DNA of 64,000 bases, from the NCBI GenBank assembly GCA_011319805.1, contig SJRY01000165.1:1-64000 (forward strand), read 5' to 3'. The notes beneath the pieces were generated by a model. That model saw only the letters and a program-made list of their open reading frames with translations. It searched no databases and was not told the DNA's origin. Positions 10,101-21,237 of the stretch are shown piece after piece. How positions within the stretch are numbered: the first letter of the stretch is position 1; each line of letters begins with the position of its first letter. This DNA comes from Macrocybe gigantea. Lineage: Eukaryota; Basidiomycota; Agaricomycetes; Agaricales; Callistosporiaceae. The position numbers and the translations under genes were made by a program.

Positions 10101-11964
10101 TCATATATTGATCAATGTTCTTTTTGATCGATCTGAAGACTCAGAATTACATCCCGTTGACAATGGCATTCTCAAGCCAATCCAATTGATTTGTCCGCAA
10201 ACTCCTACATGTCAAAATTCTGCTTGCAAGCATCAGCATTTGCTACAAAATAGCAAAGTTTGCGATATTCCTCAGGTGAAATTGCTACATGGAAATCATT
10301 TGATCCAAGATGCCTATGTTCTGAGTGGAAAATGCAAAAATTGCAAAAGGATTTATTATGCAGATCATGAAACATCCATAATCCAGGGCCAGACTGCTCG
10401 GAACAAAGTCTACTTGAACTCTGCCAAATTTTTAAAAGTTGGCCAATCTTTTTGGGTCGATTGCAGCTTTTCAAATGCTGTTGTTCAAGCCATGTACAAT
10501 TTTCATGCATCACCATCATCTATAGCATCATTTTACAATGATGCATATCTGGAAAGATATGGGATCAACATGTCTAGACGACAAATTTGGCAATGCTTTG
10601 TTCAAGAATCTGTCCGCCAAGTATCAGAGTATTCAAATGATAGTTTTGCTACTATTGATGGACTCAATATTCAAGACACTGTCAAGCATGCTTTTGCCCA
10701 GCTAGGCCAAGATGGCATCATCAAGGGTGCTAAAGAACATACATGTTCTGAGTGTGCACATGAATATAAGGCAACTGCTGATAGGATTACAGGAGATGAT
10801 CCTGCTGCAGTGTTGGGAATTGATGAGAATCATCGAGTCCCTCCTTTGCAAGGAGAAAATGCTTATTTGGCTCTTCAAGATGCTGCAAATGCAAGAGCAA
10901 GAGCTGAACAAGCTGCTAGCGCAGCCAATATTGACAATGATGATGCAATGGATGTTGATCAGGAGGACAATGATGATGCTGCACTTGTCAAGATGATTGT
11001 AATGGATGGAATTGTCATGGGGCCTGCACACTGTGCATATGAAAATTGCAGCAATGCTTTGACAAATTATCGCAATGGAGTCTTCTGTCAAGAACATGAC
11101 AGGCTATTGCAAGGATTATGCCATGTCAGAAATTGTCCCAATCCTAAAGTCAGAAATACCCAAGCATGCAATGATCATCAAGAAGTTTGGCATTCATATC
11201 AAGTCAGATATGGCAAACAATCGCTTTTGGGTATTCAACGCTTGATTAGACGTGGTGAAGAAGAACGACAAGATTGGCTTCCCCAAAGTACTCGTGCAGT
11301 TCAGAGACATGATGAACCTGAGTCTCAAGCTCAACCAAAGCTTCTGCATTATTTTAGTGCTGGGAAGTATTATTGTGTTGAAACCATTTGTTCACCCTGT
11401 GGAGTCATCGTTGCCTGGACAAAATTTGACGTATCGGAGTCACCTACCAAGATTTTGAACTGGCTAGAAAAGGTCTATCCAGATAGTGATAGCAGACCTC
11501 AATATGTCTGCATTGACAAAGCTTGTCAAGTTTTGCGCACAGCTATCACAAATGGAAAATGGGACAATTGGCAAGATACAACTCGGTTTATTGTTGATTC
11601 GTATCACTATATCAATCATCGATCTACCGACTATCTATGTCGCAAATGGTGTAATCCTGCACCATTGAATGGCTCTGCACCAAATCTTATTGCACTTGAA
11701 ACAGATGCACGTGGAAATGAACATTACAAACGAGCATATAACACACAAGCATGTGAACAATTAAATTCTTGGATAGCAGGCTTTGAGCCTATTCTAAACA
11801 AAATGACAGTCCATAATTTCAACTGGACATTACATGTTTTATTACTTCTTCATACTTTGAAAGTACTCGAAAAACAAAGTAAAAAGGCGGCTAAAAATAT
11901 TATATCAATGGATAGTGAAGAATTGGAAGAAGAATTAGGAATTGAAATGGATATAGTACATTAG
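7180..11964 (+). CDS. KDZ transposase with CxC5/CxC6-like cysteine clusters (multi-exon)
   Basis: The start is ATG 7180 (MAPKTSKTASSATAP); exon 1 ends at 7358 before GTAAGT, and at least nine short introns follow (for example 7359-7417, 7490-7543). The N-terminal third is basic then strongly acidic (DEDDIDESKEE, DDELGPDEDDDMM), low-complexity and split into many small exons. From about 9657 to 11964 the frame is continuous: cysteine clusters at about 10191 (CPQTPTC), 10333 (CKNCKRIYYADH), 10744 (CSEC) and 11032-11180 (CAYENC to CNDH), then the catalytic-type region with CIDKAC, FIVDSYHYINH and NTQACEQLNSWI. These match basidiomycete KDZ-associated proteins. A one-base frame break is likely near 9450-9470, otherwise the gene looks intact. 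It would cut and move the element. Confidence 0.85.
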
Positions 11965-12039
11965 TCTTTTAGATAATGATTTTTGTTGTTTTTTAAATCT
12001 ACAACAGTTCAACTTTGGCCTATAAAATTATCAATTCCC

Positions 12040-12845
12040 ACTGGAGTTCACAAAGAGTCCTGGTAAAGTTCCTGTATAGTTCTGGTAAAATCTTACAGGA
12101 ATCTCATGAGAATTTATAAATATATATTGCTACACTACTGCTATATTTGCTTTGTATTGTAGAGTCCTTGTAAAGTCCTTGTGGAGTTCTTGTAAAGTTC
12201 TTGTCAAGTCCTTATGAAATCCTTGTGCAGTTCTTGTAGAATCCTTGTGGAGTTCTTGTAATGTTCTTGTAAAGTTCTTGTGGACTCCTCTTAATGTTTT
12301 TCCTTGTAGAGTTCTGCTGGAATCCTGCTGGAGTCCTGCTGGAGTCCTGTGATAATAATGTTCTGTTGAAATTCTTGTGGTCCTGAAAAAGTTCTTGTAG
12401 AGTTCTGTTAAAGTCCTTGTGGAATCCTATGAGAATCCTTGTAGAGTCCTTGTAGAGTCTTGTAGAAATCCTGACAGAGTTTTCTTAAGGTCCTTGTGGA
12501 GTCCTTGTGGAGTCCTGATTCAGTTCTTCTGAAATATGCCAAATGTCTGTGAATATGTGAATATATATCAGAGTTCTGGTATAGTTCAGTATAGATTCTT
12601 GTAAACTCCTTCTAGAGTCCTTCTGATTCCTTCTAAAGTCCTCCTGGGGTTCTGGTTGAGTTCTTCTGGAGTCCTGATAGAATGAGTTCTGCTGAAATCC
12701 TTGTAAAATCCTCTTTCAGTCCTCCTTCAGTCCTTCTTCAGTCCAGGTAATATATATATTGGACCTAACTAGGACTCAACCAGGACTCAACCAGGACTTT
12801 ACAGAAACTCCAGAAACTCAACAAGGACCCAACAGGGACTCAACA
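12040..12845. repeat. KDZ-1 right subterminal repeat array
   Basis: About 800 bp of degenerate repeats of the form AGTCCTTGTAGAGTTCTTGT, ending in an A-rich AC-type stretch (GGACTCAACCAGGACTCAAC) beside the terminus. It contains no coding sequence. Confidence 0.85.
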
Positions 12846-12883
12846 GGGATGCCAGGAGAACAGGGGGGGAGTGTCATGTACTC

Positions 12884-12891
12884 GCATTTGC
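12884..12891. repeat. Target site duplication of KDZ-1, right copy
   Basis: GCATTTGC, matching 5259-5266; in the uninterrupted copia gene it encodes part of K-H-L-L. Confidence 0.95.
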
Positions 12892-13424
12892 TGAGATACT
12901 GCAAAGGGACTTTGGATCTCAAGCTGACATACTCTGGAGATCTTGGTCCAGAGATGTTTACCTCATTCTGTGATGCTTCACATGGTGATTGCTCAGACTC
13001 TGGATGCTCTACTGGTGGATATGTAACAATTCTTGGTGGTGGAGCTATTGGATGGTTATCCAAACTGCAGCCTTTTGTTACACTTTCTACAACTGAAGTG
13101 GAGTACATTGCTGCAGTTGAAGCTGGGAAGGAGATCTTATGGATGCGCAACATTATGCAGGAGATGGGATACCCTGTGTTGCAACCATCACCACTGAAGA
13201 TTGACAATCAGTCTGCACTGAGTGTCACAAAGAATCCAGAGCATCATGGGCATATGAAACAGCTAGATTTGTGATACTTCTGGCTTAGGGATATAGTGGA
13301 GCAGAAGAGGATTCTGCCACAATTTATTTCAGGAACTGAACAAGTCGTAGACTTGTTAACCAAGCCACTTACTGTACCAAAGGTCGAATTCTGTAGACAG
13401 AGAATGGGACTCATAGTTACATAG
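12892..13424 (+). pseudogene. copia-1 RT end and RNase H
   Basis: Continuation of the RT fragment: LRYCKGT, then RNase H with FCDASHGDC, the GWLSKLQPFVTLSTTEVEY motif, and the C-terminal LLTKPL segment, ending at TAG 13422-13424. One in-frame TGA lies at about 13273, where family members have R before YFWLRD (CGA to TGA). RNase H removes RNA from the RNA-DNA hybrid during reverse transcription. The 8-bp GCATTTGC at its left edge is the second copy of the KDZ-1 target duplication. Confidence 0.9.
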
Positions 13425-13499
13425 TTTAGACAGTTCAGGTCAGGGAGAGGTATTAGAAGTGCCCCTTCTGTCTGGACTTGTGCATAGGACAGGAGTGTA

Positions 13500-14733
13500 C
13501 AGTACCCTACCATAAGTTTTGCAAAATGTAAATAAATAAAAACACATCCTCGAAAGAATTAGTTTCTACACAAGAACAAGTCTATGATAGTCCAATCTAA
13601 TACTTAGTAGGCCCTCCTTGGACGTTAAGGACTGCTTCTACTCTGCTAGGCATGCTCCTAACTAAATTATTTACCAATTCCAAGTCCAATCTTTGCCACT
13701 CCTCCTGAAGTGCCTCCCATAATTCCTCCAGATTTTGAGGTATAACCAGCCTGCTGTTGATCCTACTTTTGAGCAGGATCCAAATATGTTCAATAGGATT
13801 GAGGTCTGGAGACTGTGCTGGATGGGGGAGAATGACCATTTGCTGATTTGTGCACCATTCTTTTGCAGCCTTGCATCGGTGAACTGGAGCCCCATCTTCC
13901 ATGACTGCTACCTGCCCTCTCTGCTCACTTAGCTCCTCATAGATATCCCAGAGGGGGCCATTGAGGACTAACTCAACATAATCAGCCCCAGTTCTGGCCT
14001 CCTTTGGGATTCTAATGAGTGGACCAAGCCTCCCATGTGCCATACACCCCCAAATCATCAAACTCTGCCTTCCAGACTTGAAAGTGGGAGTAAGACACCT
14101 TTCATCATACCTCTCTCCAGGCCTCCTGCACACCCAAACCACTCTGGAATTCTTCCCAATCTCCACAGATGATTCATCTGTCCAAATAACTCGGTTCCAG
14201 TCTTCCTCTCCCCAGTGCTGGTGATTCCTTGCCCACTCTAGCCATGCTTTCTTGTGTTCAGCCTTGAGAAAGGGCTTTTTGGCTGCAATATATGCTTTCA
14301 TATCCAAATGATTCTCCAAAGCCTTCCGAACAGTATTGGGGTGAACAGGATCATCTCGAGAGTTGTTGATAGAATGAGTGATGTCAGAGAGAGATTGGTG
14401 CCTATTTCTATCAAGAGAGGTCTTGAGGTGATGAAGGGACCTCTCATCTAGTTTTGGAGGTCTACCAGACCGGGCTGTGTCATTGAAATGACCTCTGGTA
14501 TCATAGTTCTTGAGAATGCGAAAAATGGTAGAACGGTTGCACCCAACAAAAGAGGCAATATCCTGTATTGGAACATTCTCTTTGGCCTTGGTATAGATGA
14601 GAGAGCGAAGTTCAGGAGTAGTATTCTTAGTTCCAGGTGTTTTAGGCATGGTTGATATAGTGTAGCAATTGTGAGAAATAATTTTGTTGATTACAGGTAG
14701 GTCACATGTTGCAAAACTTATTGTAGGGTACTG
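13500..14733 (-). mobile_element. Tc1/mariner transposon, intact (1234 bp)
   Basis: Inverted termini CAGTACCCTACCATAAGTTT (left) and CAGTACCCTACAATAAGTTT (right, reverse complement), about 28 bp with two mismatches, flanked by the TA duplications 13498-13499 and 14734-14735. One uninterrupted transposase gene fills the inside. The TA used is inside the terminus of KDZ-2A: GTG and TA lie left of it and CATTACACTCACCC right of it. It is therefore younger than KDZ-2A. Confidence 0.95.
13597..14649 (-). CDS. Tc1-type transposase, DD34E
   Basis: 350 residues from ATG 14649 (MPKTPGTKNTTPELRSLIY). The N-terminal helix-turn-helix region (about residues 1-120) includes FVGCNRSTIFRILKNYDTRG and the GRPPK linker. 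The catalytic triad is D in VIWTDES, D in VMEDGAPVH and E in SPDLNPIEHIW, with 34 residues between the last two. No stops or frameshifts; length is normal for the family. The frame extends further upstream to 14916, but that part is the KDZ-2 subterminal array and lies outside the mariner inverted repeat, so the Met at 14649 is chosen. Cut-and-paste transposase, probably still functional. Confidence 0.95.
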   Translation of the reverse strand: MPKTPGTKNTTPELRSLIYTKAKENVPIQDIASFVGCNRSTIFRILKNYDTRGHFNDTARSGRPPKLDERSLHHLKTSLDRNRHQSLSDITHSINNSRDDPVHPNTVRKALENHLDMKAYIAAKKPFLKAEHKKAWLEWARNHQHWGEEDWNRVIWTDESSVEIGKNSRVVWVCRRPGERYDERCLTPTFKSGRQSLMIWGCMAHGRLGPLIRIPKEARTGADYVELVLNGPLWDIYEELSEQRGQVAVMEDGAPVHRCKAAKEWCTNQQMVILPHPAQSPDLNPIEHIWILLKSRINSRLVIPQNLEELWEALQEEWQRLDLELVNNLVRSMPSRVEAVLNVQGGPTKY

Positions 14734-14749
14734 TACATTACACTCACCC

Positions 14750-15660
14750 ACAAGTTCTGATAGACTATTGATGGACTTCTGATAGACTCTTGATAGACTC
14801 TTGGTAGAATGTTGAGAGTCTTGATACAGTCTTGATACAGTCTTGATTAGTCTTGATCCATTCTGGTTCACTTTAGATAGGATATTGATAGGGTTCTGAT
14901 AGACTCTTGTTTGCACTTAAGAGTCTTGATACAGTTCTAATAGACCTCTGATAGAGTATTGAAAGGCACCAATACTCTTGATAGACTCTTGATGAACTCT
15001 TGATAGACTTTTGAAATCTATCAATAGTATTGATAGAGTATTGATAGAGTATTGTTGCACTCTTTATATATTTCTTTTACAACAGCTATTGTCAGACCAA
15101 ACTCTAAGATTTATGACTTCCTCTCAATAAAGAAGACCCTATTAATACTCTATCAATAGTCAATCAATACTCTTGTTTGTTGTGCTAGCAATACTCTATC
15201 CATAGTCTAACAAAACTCTTGTATAGTTTATAAACAAGAGTCTATCAAAACTCTATCAATACTTTTGCAGAAGTGCATTAACAAGAGTCTAGCAATACTC
15301 TAGCCATACTTTACCAAGACTCTGTCAAGACTTTTCAAGACTTTATCAATATTCTATCAATACTATTCTATCAAGACTCTGTCAAGACTCCTTTAATACT
15401 CTAGCAATACCAATCCATCAATACTCTATCAATACTCTATCAAGACTCTGCCAATAGTCCATCAATACTCTATTAATACTCCATCAATACTCCACCAATA
15501 CTCTAACAGGACTCTATCAATACTCTATCAATGCTCTGTCAATATTTACAGTAATATTGACATACACACCATTATCAGAGACCTTTTGATATGCTTATCT
15601 TATCTATTACCCATAGTCTATCAAAAGTCTATCAAAAGTCTTGATACTTTGTGTGAGTAA
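14750..15660. repeat. KDZ-2A subterminal repeat array (transposase 3' side)
   Basis: About 900 bp of degenerate repeats built on TCTATCAATACTC and GTCTTGATAGACTCTTGATA, many dozens of units, in both orientations. The same array, inverted, is at 45170-46080. Not a CRISPR: units are irregular and there are no uniform spacers. Confidence 0.88.
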
Positions 15661-15678
15661 ATACAAGTCCTTTACTAA

Positions 15679-18600
15679 TTACAAGTCTGCTCTGTCTATT
15701 TCAACTCCAAGCTCTTCAGGTTCATCTTCCAAAATAACAATTCCCTGATTGTCCTTCTTTTTGATCACCTTTTGAGTATGCAAGTATAATAAAGAATGAA
15801 CTGTCCGATTGAAGTTATGCATAGTCATCTTGTTGAGGATGAGTTGGAATCCTCCAAGCCATGCATTCAACTGTTCACAGGCCTAGGTATAAAGAGATTT
15901 AGAAAGGTAATAATAATAAGAAATCAATGCTTACTTGAGTATTGAATGCACACTTGTAATGTGGATTTCCAGATGCATCATATTCCACACTGACAAGGTT
16001 TGGTGCAGATCCATTGAGAGGTGCAGGATTGCACCATTTGCAACAGAGGTAATCTTTAACACAGTGATTGATATAATGATAGGAATCAACAATAAATCAT
16101 GTTGTTTGACTCCATATCTCCCAAGAACCATTTTGGATTGCTGTTCTTAGCACTTGGCATGCTTTATTAATATAGATATAATCTGGTCTTGTATCTGGAA
16201 CTTGATATACTTGGTTCAACCAGTTTAGAATATTTGTGGGTGATTCTGCTTTAAAGAATTTTGTCCATGCCACAACAACACCACAGGGTAGGCAAAGTGT
16301 TTCCACACAGTATGAACGTGCAGCAGAGAAATAATTATCTTTGTGATAATTGCTTGCATTTGAATCGTCATTATCATCATGTCTTGGAACTAGTCTTTGA
16401 CCAGTTGAAGGAAGCCAGTCTTGAGCTTCTTCCTCTGTTCATCTTATCAAATGACAAATTCCAAGTAGAGTCTGCTGACCAAATCATGTGACATGAGAGT
16501 ACCATTTCTTCCTATGGTCATTACATGTCTGGGTATTGCCAACCTTGTTGTTGGAACAGCCTTTGATGCGACATCTATCTCGAAATTCATATTCATGCAC
16601 AGTGCAAAAGACCCCATTTTTTGCATTTGCCAGTTCACTGGTGCAATTTTCATATGCACAAAATGTTGGCCCCATAACAATTCCATCCATGACCACCATT
16701 TGAACAAATGCATTTGATTCAATTGCTTCTGCATCATCATCAACATCTATAGCAGTTGCTGCACAAGCTCTAGCTTCAGCTGCATCTTGAATAGCCAAAT
16801 CAGCATCATCTCCAACTAATTGTAGAACTGCACAATTTTCATCAATCCCAACTGTTGCTGCAGAATCTTCTCCAGTTTATCCTATCAGCAACCTGTTTGT
16901 ATGGATGAGCACATTCATTACAAGCATGATTTTCTGCACTTCTAATAATACCAGATTCACCAAGTACTTCAAATGCTTGCTTGGTTACTTCATTCAAGGA
17001 AATTGAATCCAGAGTTTCGATTTTTGTATCAGAAGCAGCAGCAATTTGATGAATGGTTTCATTAACATAGCCACTCCAGACCTGTCTTCTTGAAATATTG
17101 ATTCCAATGTCATCAAAAAAGCTTTCATTCCAAAATGTAGCAATTGCCTGGATAGAGGCATGGAAATTATATACAGTATTGACAATGGCATTTCTAAAAA
17201 TGCGATCTATCCAGAGATTCTTGCCAACTTTCAGATAAGTGGCCTTATTGAGAAATACTTGAGTCTGGATTTTGTCATCTCCAGTATTTGCAGATATAAT
17301 ACTTTTGTGATCTGCATAATAAAGAGTCTTGCACATATCACATTTGCCACTCAGAACAGCAGCATTCTGATATAGCTGAGCACCTTTTATGAGCATTGTA
17401 GTAGAAATATCTCAAGCACGAGTATTTTGAGCCAGTGGAGAGCCATTACATTCCATATTTTCACAAAGGCTTGTTTGAGGACAAATAACATGCACAGCTT
17501 GAGCAGAGATAAGATTTATCTTTTTGGCCTTTCGATCAGGAAATAAAAGCTGTCCAAGAGCACCCAGTTTGAATGCTATCATGTTGTTGGCTTGGCCTGC
17601 AGATAGCCTTAGACAATCCCGTTCTTTGGAATGCAAAAGTGTCTTGCCCTCATCTGGCAGATTCTTTTTAAGAATATGAGCCAGTGCTGTCATCCAGCCA
17701 GTTGTAGTCTTTTTTTGTGCAAAATGCAGATTAAGTAAGTCAGAATTCTCCAATAATGAGAATAATAGCATAAGAACAGTCACCAGTGAGATTTTTGAGC
17801 TGAATTGCTCATCAATAAGTCTTGCAAAAGCCTTGAATGTAATGTCTGGGAAGGCTTCCAACTCTGGAGCTGCTTGTGCAACAGGCAAAAACATAGCCAC
17901 AATCCAAAAACCCAATGTGGCACTGCCTTGCGATGAAGGCATTTAATGCCATTCCATAAAAGCCCAAAAATGGCCTGGCAATCCAATATACCAAATCCAC
18001 ACAATCCCAGCAGGCAAAAAATCCAGGGGTAATCAAAGCCCCAATATCCAAGCAAGACATAGCACAACAGCCAAAGCAATTGACAACTATAGATTGTACA
18101 ATCAGAATGACATAAAACTCTTGTAATTTACATTGTCTGTATCAACTCACTGCCTATCCTTTTTGGACTTCTGACGCAACAATCTCTGCTTTAGAGCCAC
18201 CATTTCCTTTCCTTTGCCCTTACTGGCTTTGTGTGCATCCTTTTGACACTGAGTCAAAACCTCTTTCAATTTTGCAAACGTTGGTATTGCAGATCCAAAA
18301 ATATCTTCATTTGTGATGTCTGACTTCCCCTTGAGCCAGTCCAAAATATCATTGTGTCTGATCACCTCAGGAAAAACAGTCTGATAGTTGCTAAAAAATG
18401 GGCCTTTGGATGAAATGAGGTCAATTAATATTTCTTGAGTTGGAATCTGTTAAAAAGACTTACAAACATATCTAAGAAAAGATTTAAAATATACTGTTTC
18501 AGTCCAAGTCCCCTCATCAGCCATCCATTGCAATTTCTTCCATCCTTCAATGATTGCATCCCATTTTCGATAGGTAAGACACAAGTCCCACTTGTTTGAT

Positions 18601-20900
18601 GCCAAAGTTGCATCTGTAACTTCTATAGCAGCAAGAAAACGCTGCTGGAAAGGTGACAAAGTCGCTAGAATAGAGTTGGTTGTAGATGGACCAGGACGAA
18701 TGCTAGAAGTTGATGCTCCAGACATCCCCTGAATGGGAATAGTACCATGTTGAATACCATCATGTTCCTAGAATTTAAATTAGCAAAGTTCAATATTATG
18801 GACTTGAATTGATTACTGCAAGAAGAGTCAAAGTCAGTTTTTCTTGTTCTTTAGCCCAAAGAATGGGAGGATCATCTCTAACAGCATACAAATAATCACC
18901 CTTGGCAAACCAAAAGCCATCTTCAAAAGCATAGATTTGGCTCTCTAAAAATCAATGATAAATTGGAGTGAAACAATGATATAAAAAATACATGATAATA
19001 CCTTGGATAAAGGGCAAATAATTTGCCAAGTCTTGCAAAAGAGGGCCCAAGGTCTCCCTCATGTTGACCTCACGTACTGATGCATCATTGGGATTATGCT
19101 CATGAGTCCTATAAACAAAGATACAGCCTTTGAGTCATGGATGGACTTCTTGAGCATTGGAAAAGTGATCTACAATTTTTATGAGATGATTTATGATGAG
19201 AAATAGCAAAACAAAAAACCTGTGTCAGCTATATTGATGGCATTCCCTAAGGCTTGGCTGTGAGCATTACCTCCTGTTGCTTTGAATGAACCCTGAGGTT
19301 CAATTGGTGATGCCTTGTCATCAGAAGAAGGAGGCTTAGATGCTTCTGATGTTTGATGAAGAGATGTTGATGATGCAGATGTATGTGAAATTGATCGCTG
19401 GCTGATTTTACCTCGATGAACAGGGGATTTGGTGATCTTGATCGACTCAGGGCTGGAGACATGCCCTCGCTTTGCTGTCCTGGCCTTTGTAGGTGTTATA
19501 TCAATTCCTAGAATTTTGAATTTTAGTTATGCCAATGCCCAAAAAATTTACAAGTCATTTTTTACCTTGCAAAACATTTTTATCATGCTCTATAATCATA
19601 AAATGACTTAGAATTGTCAACAAAATGATTAATGATTGAAATATACCTGATTTATCAGCAGATTGAGCATCCTGCTCAGACTCAGTATCAGATTTTGCAT
19701 TTTCTTTGTCTAAAACTAGGTGTAAATTCATTTACATTTCATTTCAAAAAAAAAAAAAAAAAAACAAACCAGTGCCAGTAGTGATGTTGTCAGCATCAAT
19801 ATTACCATCATTATCTTCCATAGCAGAATCATGATCATCTTCAACTAGACTAGTCATCAGTAATTATACTTTGAAATTTGAAAAGAAAAGCAATACTGTC
19901 AGACTTGTCCTTCTCAATATCGTCTGAGTTATCTGAAAAAAAAAAAATTATATCAACTGCTATGATTGAAAGCAAACAAAGCAAACCTTTGTCAGACTCT
20001 TTTGCATCATCATCATCTTCAAACTCATCAGATTGATTATCTGCTTGAATATAAGTAAATCTGAAGACTTATAAAAATGATAAACAAATACCTTGATCAG
20101 GTTCTTTGTTCTCTTCAATATCCTCCATATCATCCAATTTTTCAGCTATTTATAAGTTAAATAAAAAGCAATTAAAAAAAAAACAATGTAAAAATAAAGA
20201 ATAAAAATGATTTACCATGAGCCTCATTCTTATTTGCATCTAAAAAATGAGAATGATGAGAAGGTTATCAATGGTATCCAGGAATAAAAACACTAACCAC
20301 TGGCAGTGGTATCTTTCATAGTAATATCATCCCTATTTTGAATTTCTTGAATTTCCGAGCGGTGAATGCGCCTAGCAGGTTTGTGAGATGCAGGCAGAAT
20401 GGTGGCAGATGTCGATCGGGCTCATTCAGGAGGAGCAACTGATATGCCACTACTCTCAAGGGATTGTTCAGTCCTGGAAAACATTAATAGAAATTTAAAT
20501 AAAGATAAAAACACAAAAAATACCTTGTCAAATGAGCTGGCAGTCCAGCCTGTTCCATCACCTCATCTTCCTGAAAATGTTGGACTGAGGTTTTCCTGTT
20601 CCAAAGTTGGAGTTAAGTGATTCATAATTAAAAAGAATAATTTACATACTTGTTTTTGCCCTGATGAGATTTGGGCCTAGCCATAGAAGGGGCATCAGGT
20701 GCATTGGATGCTGCAGAAGACTTCTTGCCAGAGCCAGGAAGCACAGCCTCATCAAGAGGGGGGCCAGCAGAGCGAGTCCTGGGCCCAGAAGACAAGGGAG
20801 CAGCTGTAATTGCTGGGAGAAGTCCAGCAGAGCAAGTCCTGGGCCCAGAAGACAAAGGTGCAGTGCTCTGAGCCTTAGATCTGGTGGATTTGGAGGGCAT
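15679..20900 (-). pseudogene. KDZ-2A transposase pseudogene
   Basis: Homologue of the KDZ-1 transposase: basic-acidic N-terminus in many small exons from ATG 20900 (MPSKSTRSKAQST), then the cysteine-cluster and catalytic-type region 17942-15679 (CDMCKTLYYADH, CNECAHPY, CAYENC, IVDSYHYINH, ACEQLNAWLGGF). It is dead: TGA where CGA is expected at the positions matching 43417, 44345, about 44386 and 44732 of copy B, an extra A near 16880, and also a one-base loss near 17935 that copy B lacks. An intron at 15889-15954 separates NTQ from ACEQ; KDZ-1 has none there. Confidence 0.85.
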
Positions 20901-21125
20901 GGCAGTGGGGAAAGAGCAATGAAGACAAAAACAACAAGGAGACAGTGAGTGGCAGAATGTGGGGGAAAAGAAGGAAAGGGAGCATCGACTGCCAGCCTTA
21001 TGTGACAGCCTCACATCAAATTTCGGGCACTCAGGCCTGAAATCACATGACCCAGACCCTAATCAAGAGTCTGGGATCTAGATCAAGGGTCTAAGCCCCA
21101 GACTGGCCCAGAGCACCCCCAACAA

Positions 21126-21201
21126 TCAAGGCAGCCTTTGCTGCCTGTTTGTAAGGAGGTGCTGCAGGTCATCGTCATGGACCTCTACAGCAAGAAAATG
21201 G

Positions 21202-21237
<36 letters not shown>

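Larger units (their letters stand above)
5267..12883 (+). mobile_element. KDZ-1: complete KDZ-superfamily DNA transposon with TIRs (7617 bp)
   Basis: Inverted termini: left GAGCCCATCACACTCCCCCC, right (reverse complement) GAGTACATGACACTCCCCCC, extending to TGTTCTCC on both sides (about 30 bp, imperfect). It is flanked by the 8-bp target duplication GCATTTGC. Inside, left to right: subterminal repeat array, tRNA-like module, GC-rich tandem repeat block, multi-exon transposase gene, second subterminal array. An 8-bp duplication fits the Zisupton/KDZ group as known. Removal restores the copia reading frame exactly, so both borders are certain to the base. Confidence 0.93.
4503..13494 (+). mobile_element. 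Ty1/copia retrotransposon remnant (copia-1), split by KDZ-1
   Basis: The pol 3' half of a copia element: reverse transcriptase 4503-5266, then the KDZ-1 insertion, then the end of RT and RNase H 12892-13424. Deleting KDZ-1 and one 8-bp target copy restores the reading V-K-H-L-L-R-Y-C across the junction. Its 5' part is cut off by the gypsy LTR at 4502, and its 3' end by the KDZ-2A terminus at 13495. The sequence 13425-13494 after the stop contains a purine-rich stretch and probably the start of a truncated LTR. It is not the same family as the copia at 61177-64000 as far as can be judged. Confidence 0.88.

Noticed and set aside
13487..13494. Target duplication for KDZ-2A
   Set aside because: GGACAGGA matches neither its right flank nor, after undoing the inversion, the reverse complement of 38020-38027; origin of copy A's flanks remains unresolved.
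14650..14916. N-terminal extension of the mariner transposase (439-codon frame)
   Set aside because: The extension crosses the mariner inverted repeat into the KDZ-2A array; family-typical protein starts at the Met at 14649.
14750..15660. CRISPR-like or satellite array
   Set aside because: Units are degenerate, of variable spacing and in both orientations, and there are no uniform unique spacers; it is a transposon subterminal array mirrored in the second KDZ-2 copy.
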